From: Natrinema versiforme
Lineage (GTDB): Archaea; Halobacteriota; Halobacteria; Halobacteriales; Natrialbaceae
Length of the DNA stretch: 64,000 nt
Reading direction: 5' to 3'
Assembly: GCF_005576615.1 (NCBI RefSeq)
Contig: NZ_CP040330.1
Coordinates: 2,232,001 to 2,296,000 of the forward strand
Part shown: piece after piece, positions 15,955 through 23,771 of the stretch
Position numbering within the stretch: the first letter of the stretch is position 1
Layout of the letters: every line of letters starts with the position of its first letter
Program-made: the position numbers and the translations under genes
Notes under the pieces: generated by a model
Databases searched by the model: none
What the model was told of the DNA's origin: nothing
What the model saw: the letters and a program-made list of their open reading frames with translations, nothing else

Positions 15955-16455
15955 CTACTTGTCTATACAATGTGTAGATATAACTGATTCCTCCTCGTCG
16001 CTGTAGGCGATGAGCCGCACGTCCTCGAGCGTGTCCGGCTCGTAACCTGCAATCTCCTCGCCGATAATCTCCGCACCCGCCGCGAGGTCGAACCCGGCGA
16101 CACCACAGCCCAGCGCTGGCAGTACGAGCGACCGACAGCCCAGTTCGTCGGCCCGCCCGAGGCTGTTGTGAGTCGCGTCGCGGATGCTGTCCGCGGTCGC
16201 TTCGCCGCTCCCGTAGTGGGGCATCGCCGCGGCGTGGATGACATACTCGGCGTCGAGGTCGTAGGCGTCGGTGACCGCGACCGCGCCGAGGTCGATCGGG
16301 CCGTTTTCCATGGCGTCCTCGTTGATCGCCTCGCCCGCGCCGCGGCGGAGCGCGCCGGCGACGCCGGACCCCATTCGGAGGCTCGTGCCGGCCGCGTTGA
16401 CGAGCGCGTCGGCGGACTGTGCGGCGATGTCGCCCTGAACGACGTCGTACTCCAT
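15955..16455 (-). CDS. Macrodomain (ADP-ribose-binding) protein with element-replaced C-terminus
   Basis: A 166-residue macrodomain, which binds or hydrolyses ADP-ribose derivatives. Motifs are VVQGDIAAQSADALVNAAG, the loop RMGSGVAGALRRGAG, AAAMPHYGSGEA and VLPALGCGVAGF. The last 11 residues (ESVISTHCIDK) are encoded by AT-rich element DNA. The natural ending (after Asp-Glu-Glu at residues 153-155) is found at 10133-10180. The protein is probably still folded, because only the tail after the last core strand changed. The gene is the integration target of the neighbouring element. Confidence 0.9.
   Translation of the reverse strand: MEYDVVQGDIAAQSADALVNAAGTSLRMGSGVAGALRRGAGEAINEDAMENGPIDLGAVAVTDAYDLDAEYVIHAAAMPHYGSGEATADSIRDATHNSLGRADELGCRSLVLPALGCGVAGFDLAAGAEIIGEEIAGYEPDTLEDVRLIAYSDEEESVISTHCIDK
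15991..16000. repeat. Right attachment repeat (attR core) inside the macrodomain gene
   Basis: This is an exact copy of the ctcctcgtcg repeat at 10181-10190. It covers codons 153-155 (Asp-Glu-Glu) of the macrodomain gene plus the last base of codon 152, in the same phase as the left copy. AT-rich element sequence lies to its left and GC-rich host sequence to its right. Confidence 0.8.
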
Positions 16456-16530
16456 ATTCGAGACTGCCGGATCGAGAGCAATGAAACTGATCGTCGATTG
16501 GGTCCCTCGAGTCCGCCGCGAGTCGGCGAC

Positions 16531-16854
16531 TCAGTCCGTCCGAACCCAGTCGTCCCGAACTGGTCGGGGGACGATGTCGGCGTTTGCGATCCCGTAGAAT
16601 TTCTCGCGGCCGACCGGCGTCCGGAGCCGGAGGACGCAGGTGTAGTCGGTCACCTCGAAGGCTGTTACCGTTCGGGTAGACCGTTGATGAGCGAACCGAA
16701 AGAGCTGATTCGCCTCCGCGCCGGTGGTGACGCGATCGCCGAGCGGCCAACTCAGCGACTCGACGTATTCCAGCTCGATGTCGAACAGAGAAGCGATCAG
16801 GTCCCGACCGTGTCGGCCCATTGTTCCCTGTGACCGGTTCTCGTGTGAGCTCAT
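16531..16854 (-). CDS. Hypothetical haloarchaeal protein
   Basis: A 107-residue protein (starts MSSHENRSQGTMGRHG; a second ATG at 16821 would give 96 residues). The sequence has alternating polar/hydrophobic strands (YVESLSWPLGDRVTTG, FEVTDYTCVLRLRTPVG, KFYGIANADIVPRPVRDDW) suggesting a small beta-rich fold. No family is recognised. It lies 75 bases upstream of the macrodomain gene on the same strand and diverges from the iron-box gene at 17095. Confidence 0.55.
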   Translation of the reverse strand: MSSHENRSQGTMGRHGRDLIASLFDIELEYVESLSWPLGDRVTTGAEANQLFRFAHQRSTRTVTAFEVTDYTCVLRLRTPVGREKFYGIANADIVPRPVRDDWVRTD

Positions 16855-17045
16855 ACACCGAACGTTTCGCTCCGTCCCGAAAAAAGATGCTATTTCGCGT
16901 GGCCATCTCTCGCACGGACAACTCGGATCGCTCGAGCGAGAGCGTAGCGAAACACGCCGTCTCATCGCCTTTCCCAGTCGACTATCGTCGTCGGCGGCAA
17001 TCACACCAGTGATAGCAGTCGCACGAACCGCCTCGCCTCGCGATC

Positions 17046-17056
17046 TTAGGCTAACC
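17046..17056. promoter_or_regulatory. Distal iron-box half-palindrome (DtxR/Idr-like)
   Basis: The sequence ttaggctaacc matches the left part of the DtxR/SirR-family iron box used by haloarchaeal Idr regulators (consensus half ttaggctaac). It lies upstream of the TATA-like cctttttaga of the 17095 gene. The assignment is by consensus similarity. Confidence 0.5.
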
Positions 17057-17071
17057 AAAACCTTTTTAGAT

Positions 17072-17085
17072 TTAGGCTCGCCTAA
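17072..17085. promoter_or_regulatory. Proximal iron box, perfect palindrome (DtxR/Idr-like)
   Basis: The sequence ttaggctcgcctaa is a perfect 14-bp inverted repeat matching the DtxR-family core. It lies between the TATA-like element (about 17061-17068) and the ATG at 17095, where a bound repressor would block transcription. Together with the copy at 17046 it brackets the promoter. Iron-dependent control is inferred from established knowledge of Idr/SirR boxes. Confidence 0.65.
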
Positions 17086-17094
17086 CTCAACGTG

Positions 17095-17262
17095 ATGGAC
17101 GTACCCGCGCGCAGGCAGGACCCGGAACTCACCGAGGATATCGAGGAGCCGGCGGCGGTCGTGACCAGTCACGAGACCCGCCCCGGAAAGATCGTCTTTA
17201 CCGAACGAGATAACAACGACGGCTGGATCGCGACGGACCTGGCCGTCGACCTCGAGCCCTGA
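17095..17262 (+). CDS. Small iron-box-controlled protein
   Basis: A 55-residue acidic protein (starts MDVPARRQDPELTEDIEEPA, ends GWIATDLAVDLEP). Short proteins of this look are widespread in haloarchaea, but the function is unknown. A TATA-like run about 28 bases before the ATG fits a leaderless transcript, and two DtxR/Idr-like boxes surround it. The neighbour dpsA stores iron, so this small protein may belong to the iron response; that is inference. Confidence 0.6.
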   Translation: MDVPARRQDPELTEDIEEPAAVVTSHETRPGKIVFTERDNNDGWIATDLAVDLEP

Positions 17263-17390
17263 ACGCGTCGTTACTCGAGTCGATCGGTCCCGACCCAGTC
17301 CCGACTGCGAACGTCTCGCCGTTCTTCTCAGCCGCAAAAAACTGATTCGACGGTCCGGCGCTCGTCGACGCTATTCGTGTACGGCTCGGC

Positions 17391-17936
17391 TCAGTGGGTC
17401 GCTTCTTCGAGCACCAGCGTGTCGTCTTCGAGGTAGTGCTCGAAGTGGTGGCCGTCGTCCTCGAGCGTGACGAGGATCTCGCGCAGGATCTCGGCGGTCG
17501 CGGGATCGCCGAGGTTCTCTGCGAGTTCGATGCTGTCGCGCATCGACTCGATGATGTCGCCGTACATCTCGAGGTCGTTTTCGAACATCGTGCGGACGTC
17601 GTAGACGTCTTCGCCCTCGAATTCGACGGTGGCGCGTTCCTCCTGGTTCGACGGGCCGGAGACGGGGACGCCGCCGATCGCCTGTGCGCGCTCGGCGATG
17701 ACGTCTGCCCCTTCCTCGACGTGTTCGTACGCTTCCTCGAGGAACTCGTGGAGCGGCAGGAACTCGGCGCCCTCGACCACCCAGTGGTGTTTCTTCAGCT
17801 GGTGGTAGAGGACATAGGAGTTGGCGAGCTCCGTGTTCAGCGCGTCGACGATCTGCTCGGCCTTGTCTTGCTCGAGGCGAAGCGCGTTCTCCTCGACACT
17901 GTCAGCCGACTGGCGGACTGTCTTTTGGGTGCTCAT
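17391..17936 (-). CDS. dpsA: DNA starvation/stationary-phase ferritin-like protein DpsA
   Basis: A 181-residue Dps-family ferritin that oxidises Fe(II) with peroxide or oxygen, stores iron in a dodecameric cage and protects DNA. Signatures are LANSYVLYHQLKKHHWVVEG (ferroxidase His residues) and FLEEAYEHVEEGADVIAERA (acidic ligands). Haloarchaeal DpsA proteins have this length and start. A TATA-like cttaaag region lies about 30 bases before the ATG at 17936. It is monocistronic and close to an iron-box promoter. Confidence 0.95.
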   Translation of the reverse strand: MSTQKTVRQSADSVEENALRLEQDKAEQIVDALNTELANSYVLYHQLKKHHWVVEGAEFLPLHEFLEEAYEHVEEGADVIAERAQAIGGVPVSGPSNQEERATVEFEGEDVYDVRTMFENDLEMYGDIIESMRDSIELAENLGDPATAEILREILVTLEDDGHHFEHYLEDDTLVLEEATH

Positions 17937-17989
17937 CCTACTCCTTCATACACGCGCGCATCACTTAAAGGTTACCCATGCAGAAACAT

Positions 17990-18010
17990 TTCTTTGGTAT
18001 ACCTAAAGAA
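17990..18010. promoter_or_regulatory. Near-palindrome between dpsA and the aldehyde dehydrogenase gene
   Basis: The arms ttctttggta and tacctaaagaa are complementary apart from one extra base, with a perfect ggtatacc at the centre (17996-18003). It is placed about 55 bases upstream of the dpsA start and 130 upstream of the divergent dehydrogenase gene. An operator role is possible; nothing identifies the regulator. Confidence 0.4.
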
Positions 18011-18141
18011 TCGTTTCGTTATTGGGCGTTGCATTTGGATATCAGTCTCAATGAACGTATTGCCGAACGGCACCGTCAATATACTCTTTGTTTTTTCACC
18101 CCTGAGTAAACATTTTCAGTGCGGAGGTTCAAGGGACAGAT

Positions 18142-19611
18142 ATGGCAACGAGAATCGCACAGCGGCGAGAGCGGATCTACGTCGACGGCGAGTGGCTCGA
18201 GACCGACGACGAACTGTCGGTTTCGGACCTCGCCGAGGGCGAGACCTTCGCGCGGGTGGCCGCCGCGGGCCCGACGGAGGCTCGAACTGCACTGGCTGCT
18301 GCCCACGAGATCAAACCGGAACTGCGCGAGACCACGGTCGTCGAACGCGCCGAGTGGTGTGAGACGATCGCCGACGGACTGCGCGAGCGCGAGGAGGAAC
18401 TCGCCGAGGTCATCGTCCGGGAGGCGGGCAAACCGATCTCGTCGGCCCGCGGCGAAGTCGGACAGGCAGCCGAGCGCTTCGACCGCGCGGCCGAGGAAGC
18501 GCGCAACATCGTCAGCAAGGGCGAGTTCCGCGAGGGCTCGACGGCGGGCCACGAGGGCTGGCAGGCGATCGTCAAACACGAACCGATCGGTGCCGTCCTC
18601 TGTATCACGCCGTACAACTATCCGCTTGCGACGACGGCCCTGCAGGTCGCACCCGCGCTCGCGGCCGGCAACAGCGTCCTGCTCAAGCCCGCGAGCAAGA
18701 CGCCCATCTCGGCGGCGATCCTCGCCGATGTCATCGCCGATGTCGACGGCATCCCGGACGGCGCGTTCAACTTCGTCCCCGGCGAGGCCAGCGAGATCGG
18801 CGACCTCATGGCCGGCGACGACCGCATCAACGCGATCGCGATGACCGGCTCCTCGGGCGCGGGCAAACACGTCGCCCGCGAGAGCGGCATGGTCAACCTG
18901 CACATGGAACTGGGCGGGAACGCGCCGGCGATCGTCTTCGACGACGCCGACCTCACCGATGTCGCGGGCAACTGCGCGAAGGGATCCTTCAAGTACGCCG
19001 GCCAGCGCTGTTCGGCCATCTCGCGCGTGCTCGCCCACGAGTCCGTCCACGACGAGCTCGTCGAGCTGATCGACGGCCAGATGGACGCGTGGCAGGCCGG
19101 CGACCTCTTCGACGAGGACACCGCCTTCGGCCCGCTCATCAGCGAAGAACAGGCCGACTGGGTCGCCGAACTGGTCGACGACGCCGTCGAGAAGGGCGCG
19201 GAGATCGTCCGCGGTGGCGAGCGACGCGCGCCCGAGGGCGTGCCGGACGATCTGGCCGACCAGTTCTTCGAGCCGACGCTGCTCGCGAACGTCCCTCACG
19301 ACGCCCGCATCGTCGACGAGGAGCAGTTCGGCCCCATCGCCGCCATCACCACCTTCGAGGACGAGGACGAAGCCCTCGAGATCGCCAACAGTTCGGATCT
19401 CGCGCTCGACGCCGCGGTCTTCACGAGCGACTACAAGCGCGCGATGCGGATGGCAGAACGCGTCGACGCCGGCGCGGTCCGGATCAACGGCGCGCCGAGC
19501 CACGGTCTCGGCGACGTTCCGTTCGGCGGCAACAAGGACTCGGGCATCGGCCGCGAAGGGCTCGACGCCTCGATCCACGAGATGATGCGCGAGAAGAGCA
19601 TCATCCTGTAG
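18142..19611 (+). CDS. NAD(P)-dependent aldehyde dehydrogenase
   Basis: A 489-residue cytoplasmic ALDH that oxidises an aldehyde to the acid or thioester. The catalytic Cys290 is in AGQRCSAISR and the general-base Glu256 in NLHMELGGNAP. The cofactor loop is MTGSSGAGKHVA, and PYNYPLATTALQVAPALAAG and FGGNKDSGIGREG are also conserved. The overall look is close to the GapN/lactaldehyde/succinate-semialdehyde branch, so a role as non-phosphorylating GAPDH or a lactaldehyde-type enzyme is possible. The substrate is not fixed. It is monocistronic and divergent from dpsA. Confidence 0.92.
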   Translation: MATRIAQRRERIYVDGEWLETDDELSVSDLAEGETFARVAAAGPTEARTALAAAHEIKPELRETTVVERAEWCETIADGLREREEELAEVIVREAGKPISSARGEVGQAAERFDRAAEEARNIVSKGEFREGSTAGHEGWQAIVKHEPIGAVLCITPYNYPLATTALQVAPALAAGNSVLLKPASKTPISAAILADVIADVDGIPDGAFNFVPGEASEIGDLMAGDDRINAIAMTGSSGAGKHVARESGMVNLHMELGGNAPAIVFDDADLTDVAGNCAKGSFKYAGQRCSAISRVLAHESVHDELVELIDGQMDAWQAGDLFDEDTAFGPLISEEQADWVAELVDDAVEKGAEIVRGGERRAPEGVPDDLADQFFEPTLLANVPHDARIVDEEQFGPIAAITTFEDEDEALEIANSSDLALDAAVFTSDYKRAMRMAERVDAGAVRINGAPSHGLGDVPFGGNKDSGIGREGLDASIHEMMREKSIIL

Positions 19612-19674
19612 GTCGGCATCTACCACTGCCGGCCGTCACTATCGGCCCCGTCTCGAATCCGTCCGCGCCCGTGC

Positions 19675-20808
19675 TCAGAAGGAATACGTGTACGTCGCGA
19701 CGACGGCCTCGGTCTCGCTCCCGACGGCGACGACGGTCAGTTCTCCCGACGCTCCCGCGTCGTACTCGAACGTCATCGTCTCCCCGACTTGGGTCATTTC
19801 CGCTTCGTTCCCGCTCTCATCGCTAATTTCGAGCCGATCAACCGTGCTGCCTCTCGAAACATAAGTCACGGTCACCGTCCGGTCCGACGAGTCGGGGTCA
19901 ATGGATACCCCCGCTTGCGGTCGGGCCGGTTGACTCCCGCGTTCGGCGAACAGATCGCGGTACTCGTACTCCTCGGTCGGAACGGTTCGCGTCGCAACGC
20001 CGACGGTACCGTCGACCTCGACTGTTACGTCGTCGAACCGCTTCGACATCGTTTCCTCGAACTCGGCCGTCCTATCGGCCTCAGCATAGACGGCGAGTGC
20101 CGAATACGTCGCCGTCTCGGCACCGAGCGTCCACGAGAAGGCAGCCCCGGAACCGTCATCGCTGCCCTCGTATTCGCCCCACAGGAACGTGCTATCGCCG
20201 ACTCGATCGGTCAACTGTGCGAAGTTCCCGTGTGCATCGATCCGTCGATCGGTTCCCTCGAGGCCCGCTGCGAGTATCGCATCGAGATCCGCACCGTCGG
20301 ACGGACTGACGACGACGGTCTCCTCGGAGACGGCGACCGAGACGCCGTCGCGCTCGAGGACCTCGAAATCGCCAGCGGCCGACTCGCGGTCAGCGTCGAC
20401 CGAACCGGGGTCGAACGAGCCGGAGACGACGACGTTCCCGGCGACGCCCTTGGAACCGAACCGACAAACGGCGTCCACTGCTGGCTCGCCGTCCGCGACC
20501 TGCTCGACGAACTCGCTGCTCTCTCCGTCCGGCAGCGTCGGCACGGATTCGACCACGTCAGTCCGAAGCGCATCCTCGTACTGCCGAACTGCGGTGAGGT
20601 CCCGGTAGTGAAACAGGAGTTCGGAACTCCCCGACGCGGGCACCCAGCGCTCGAGTGGCGACAGGTCGTTCCCATCGCTTTCGTTCGTTTCGTCCGAGTC
20701 GCCCGGATCGTCGGTCTCGTCGCCCGAGATTTGGTCGAGACAACCCGCGCTGAGCACGGCGAGACCCGTCCCCGCCGAGAGTAGTCCGCGGCGCGAAGTG
20801 TATTTCAT
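19675..20808 (-). CDS. Secreted lipoprotein of unknown function
   Basis: A 377-residue protein with a Tat signal (SRRGLLSAGTGLAVLSAGC) whose Cys23 lies in a good lipobox. An Asp/Asn/Ser-rich spacer (DETDDPGDSDETNESDG) follows, so it should be anchored outside the cell. The mature part has alternating strands and repeated VVVSPSDGADLD/AVAVSEET-type segments. The C-terminus (ATYTYSF) resembles a small immunoglobulin-like beta domain. No catalytic motif is recognised. It diverges from the sugar kinase gene, with 83 bases between the start codons. Confidence 0.8.
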   Translation of the reverse strand: MKYTSRRGLLSAGTGLAVLSAGCLDQISGDETDDPGDSDETNESDGNDLSPLERWVPASGSSELLFHYRDLTAVRQYEDALRTDVVESVPTLPDGESSEFVEQVADGEPAVDAVCRFGSKGVAGNVVVSGSFDPGSVDADRESAAGDFEVLERDGVSVAVSEETVVVSPSDGADLDAILAAGLEGTDRRIDAHGNFAQLTDRVGDSTFLWGEYEGSDDGSGAAFSWTLGAETATYSALAVYAEADRTAEFEETMSKRFDDVTVEVDGTVGVATRTVPTEEYEYRDLFAERGSQPARPQAGVSIDPDSSDRTVTVTYVSRGSTVDRLEISDESGNEAEMTQVGETMTFEYDAGASGELTVVAVGSETEAVVATYTYSF

Positions 20809-20891
20809 ACTGTGATGAGTCGGTTGTAATCGACCTCGTGTATAGCTTGCCAGTCGACAGAACTACCGTCGTCGGCGGCTCACGACCGAAC

Positions 20892-21851
20892 ATGGCCCGC
20901 GAGGTGCTCGTCGCCGGCGAAACGCTCATCGATTGCATCCCCGAGCGACCGGGGCCGCTCGAGGATGTCGCCGGATTCGAGCGCCGCCCCGGCGGTGCGC
21001 CGGCGAACGTCGCCGTCGCGCTCGCCCGACTCGAGCGCCCGCCGCTGTTCTGGACCCGCGTCGGCGCGGATCCGTTCGGTCGATACCTCGAGCGGACGCT
21101 CGCCGACCGCGACCTGCCGACCCGGTTCGTCGAACGCGACGCGGACGCGAAGACCACGCTCGCGTTCGTCACGCACGACGAGACCGGCGACCGCGAGTTC
21201 ACCTTCTACCGGGACGGGACCGCGGATACGCGCCTCGAGCCCGGCCGAATCGACGACGAGACGCTGGCCGACTGCGAGTGGGTCCACGCCGGCGGGGTGG
21301 CGCTGGCCAGCGGGTCGTCCCGCGCCGCGATGTTTGACCTGCTCGAGCGCGCCGCCGGCGCGGGGTGTACGGTCTCGTTCGATCCGAACCTGCGGCCGGA
21401 GCTGTGGGCGGACACCGAAACGTTCGCGAACGTGGTGGGCGACGCGCTCGCACACGTCGACGTCTGTCTCGCGACGGTCGAGGAACTCGCGGCGCTCGAC
21501 TTTGCGGGCGAGTCGCCGACGGCGAGCGCACGCGCGGCGGTCGAGCGCGGGCCGGTTCACACCGCCTTCGTGACGCGGGGCGGCGACGGTGCCGTCGCGG
21601 TCGCGGGTGCGGATGCGCCGTGGCCCGCAGCCGCGGTCGACCACGCCGGATTCGCGGTCGACGCGGTCGATACGACGGGCGCCGGTGACGCCTTCGTCGC
21701 CGGGGCGATCGCCGCCCTGCGAGACGGGCGGGACCTTCGGGAAACGGTGGCTTTCGCGAACGCGGTCGCGGCGACGACGACTACCGCTTCGGGTGCGATG
21801 ACGGTGCTACCGACTCGAGATGAGGTCTCTCCGCTGCTCGAGCCGAAATAG
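20892..21851 (+). CDS. PfkB-family sugar kinase (fructokinase/ribokinase type)
   Basis: A 319-residue kinase that would phosphorylate a sugar with ATP. PfkB signature 1 is represented by RRPGGAPANVAVALARL and signature 2 by VDAVDTTGAGDAFVAGAIAA, with the catalytic Asp in GAGDAF. Substrate-side motifs GETLIDCIPE and SFDPNLRPELW suggest fructokinase, but 2-keto-3-deoxygluconate is another possibility. The ATG at 20892 (MAREVLVAGETLIDC) is preferred over an upstream in-frame start. It is monocistronic. Confidence 0.92.
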   Translation: MAREVLVAGETLIDCIPERPGPLEDVAGFERRPGGAPANVAVALARLERPPLFWTRVGADPFGRYLERTLADRDLPTRFVERDADAKTTLAFVTHDETGDREFTFYRDGTADTRLEPGRIDDETLADCEWVHAGGVALASGSSRAAMFDLLERAAGAGCTVSFDPNLRPELWADTETFANVVGDALAHVDVCLATVEELAALDFAGESPTASARAAVERGPVHTAFVTRGGDGAVAVAGADAPWPAAAVDHAGFAVDAVDTTGAGDAFVAGAIAALRDGRDLRETVAFANAVAATTTTASGAMTVLPTRDEVSPLLEPK

Positions 21852-21921
21852 GCCGTCGACGGCACGAGCGCCGTGTGGTTGCAAGCCGGAGCGCTATCCG
21901 AGTCTGTGACGGACAGCGAGT

Positions 21922-23094
21922 ATGGGTCTCAACGTTCGCGGAGCGGCTCCTTTCGCGAAGTCGGTGGTGGCGGGGATTCAGGAGAAGAACGTGACGTTCA
22001 TGGCGGCCAGCATCGCGTATCAGGCCTTTATCTCGCTGATTCCGCTGCTTGTGCTCGTCTTCTTTCTCGTCTCGTTTCTCGGCGGCGAAGGGCTCGCCCA
22101 ACAGGTGTCGTCGGCGACCGAGGGCTTCCTCCCGGAGAGCGGCCAGATCATCCTCGAGGACGGGATCGAAGGCTCGACCGGGAGCGTGGGAACGTCGATC
22201 ATCGGCCTCCTCGTCCTCCTGTGGGGGTCGCTGAAGATCTTTCGCGGGCTGGACACCGCGTTCTCGGAGATCTACGCGTCGAGCGAAGAGAATTCGCTCG
22301 TCAGCCAGTTGGCCGACGGAGCCGTCGTCTTCGGGACGATCGGGGTCGCGCTCGCGGCGGCCGGAGCGACCAGCATCGTCTTCGCGTTCTTCCCCAACAG
22401 CCTCTTTATCGGCCTGTTGAACCCGCTGTTGCTCGTCGTCGGGCTGACGATCGCCTTCCTGCCGATGTACTACCTCTTCCCCGACGTCGACGTCTCCGTC
22501 CGCGAGGTGTTGCCGGGCGTCCTCGTCGCCGCCGTCGGCTGGGCGGCGCTGCAGTCGCTCTTTCAGGTCTACGTCGCCGTCTCGAGCAGTTCCGACTCGG
22601 CGGGACCGATCGGTGCCATCCTCCTCCTGTTGACCTGGCTGTACTTCGGCGGGCTGATACTGCTCCTCGGAGCCGTCGTCAACGCCACTCACTCGGGACA
22701 CATCGATATCGAACCCGACGCGACGGACGACGGAGCCGACGCGCTCGAGGGCATCCCCGAGGACGGGGAGCGGGGCTCGTTCGTCGACTCGGCCCGGCGC
22801 GACCGCGAGCGACTCGAGGCCCGACTCGAGCGACTCCGGCGCGAGCGCGATCAGTTACAGAACGACCGCGAATCCCAGCGAACGCGTCGCTACCGGCTCG
22901 AGGATCGGGTCGACGATCTCGAGGTGCGGATCGAAACGCTCGAGGCGGAAAACCGGGCGCTCGAGGACGAAAACGAACAGCTTCGACGCGACCTCGCGGC
23001 CCGTCAAGGATCGTCGTGGCGGCGGCGATTGCGCGGCGCGCTGGCGCGGGTTCGGACGCTGAACGTCGGCGTCGTCGAGAACCACGAGGAGTAG
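21922..23094 (+). CDS. YihY/BrkB-family membrane protein
   Basis: A 390-residue protein. The first ~260 residues hold about six hydrophobic segments with family signatures (MAASIAYQAFISLIPLLVLV, LLVLLWGSLKIFRGLDTAFS, ILLLLTWLYFGGLILLLGAV). The C-terminal ~100 residues are a charged coiled coil (RRDRERLEARLERLRRERDQ, RVDDLEVRIETLEAENRALE), a haloarchaeal extension. Family members are often mislabelled ribonuclease BN; they are membrane proteins of unclear function. Monocistronic. Confidence 0.9.
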   Translation: MGLNVRGAAPFAKSVVAGIQEKNVTFMAASIAYQAFISLIPLLVLVFFLVSFLGGEGLAQQVSSATEGFLPESGQIILEDGIEGSTGSVGTSIIGLLVLLWGSLKIFRGLDTAFSEIYASSEENSLVSQLADGAVVFGTIGVALAAAGATSIVFAFFPNSLFIGLLNPLLLVVGLTIAFLPMYYLFPDVDVSVREVLPGVLVAAVGWAALQSLFQVYVAVSSSSDSAGPIGAILLLLTWLYFGGLILLLGAVVNATHSGHIDIEPDATDDGADALEGIPEDGERGSFVDSARRDRERLEARLERLRRERDQLQNDRESQRTRRYRLEDRVDDLEVRIETLEAENRALEDENEQLRRDLAARQGSSWRRRLRGALARVRTLNVGVVENHEE

Positions 23095-23163
23095 CGCCGC
23101 CTCGCCGCGATGGTGGCGTTCCGAGTCGGGACACCTTAGTGAGTTCCCGTCCCACCGGGAACC

Positions 23164-23586
23164 GTGTCCCATCCAGTCCGGGCCGCCCGGCGTCGAATCC
23201 AGTCGGAACACGTGTCGGTCGTCGACGGGATCGACGCCTGTGCCGACGCGATCGCCGATCCGTGGGATACCTCGCGAACCACCGACGGCGACGCGGTCGC
23301 CGACGGACTCCACCGCGCCCTCGAGGAGGCCGGGATACTCCGGGCCCTCCCGGAAGTGCTCGCCGACGCCGTCGATGCGACGGGCCACGAACTGCAGGCC
23401 GATCCCGTCCCGGGGCCGCCGTACGTCGTCGTGACCAGTCGCGGACCCGTCCTCCGGGCGACGATCGGTCCCGGACGGCTCGTGATCCGGTTCGACGCGT
23501 TCGAAATCGTTCCTGACGCCGATCCCGGTCGCAAGCCCGCCTACCGGCGACTCGACGGGGTTCAAATCTCGGTCTCGCTCGAGTAG
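23164..23586 (+). CDS. Conserved-looking hypothetical protein
   Basis: A 140-residue protein starting at GTG 23164 (MSHPVRAARRRIQSEHVSVV). The body is mixed alpha/beta (HRALEEAGILRALPEVLADA, PYVVVTSRGPVLRATIGPG, RLDGVQISVSL). No signal peptide, membrane helix or recognised motif is present. Coding bias matches the host. It stands between the BrkB-like gene and the metal importer operon. Confidence 0.68.
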   Translation: MSHPVRAARRRIQSEHVSVVDGIDACADAIADPWDTSRTTDGDAVADGLHRALEEAGILRALPEVLADAVDATGHELQADPVPGPPYVVVTSRGPVLRATIGPGRLVIRFDAFEIVPDADPGRKPAYRRLDGVQISVSLE

Positions 23587-23648
23587 AGCGTCGACTGCCA
23601 CGCGCCGACGCATGCGTCTATCCGGCGGCGACGGCCCCCGACGACCGC

Positions 23649-23748
23649 GATAATAACTCGGATCGCTATACCGCCTATTTTTGTTAATAGCCTCGGCCAT
23701 CGAAGGCGAGAGTTAACAATAACTGGTTCAGAGATAATAACTCTTATA
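23649..23748 (+). promoter_or_regulatory. Operator-like repeats and TATA box before the metal importer operon
   Basis: The 11-mer gataataactc occurs at 23649-23659 and 23733-23743, the second abutting a TATA-like ttata (23744-23748), which sits about 26 bases before the ATG at 23772. Between them the arms ttgttaa (23681-23687) and ttaacaa (23713-23719) form an inverted repeat. The AT-rich block is unlike surrounding DNA and fits binding by a metal-sensing repressor. The regulator is unknown. Confidence 0.55.
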
Positions 23749-23771
23749 CTCCGGTAGACGTAGTCTCGAGT

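Larger units (their letters stand above)
10181..16000. mobile_element. AT-rich integrative element (provirus/plasmid-like) inserted in a macrodomain gene
   Basis: The base composition drops sharply to AT-rich at about 10190 and returns to GC-rich at about 15990. The segment is bounded by 10-bp direct repeats and carries a tyrosine integrase next to the left repeat, which is the standard layout of a site-specifically integrated element. Other content: a ribbon-helix-helix-like regulator, a Tat-signal protein, a 432-residue tail-hub-like protein, an HTH protein, two small unknown ORFs and a large nested palindrome. No capsid, terminase, portal or replication gene is recognisable. It is therefore either a reduced provirus, a satellite, or an element of unknown type. 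Unit length from repeat to repeat is 5810 bases. Confidence 0.88.
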
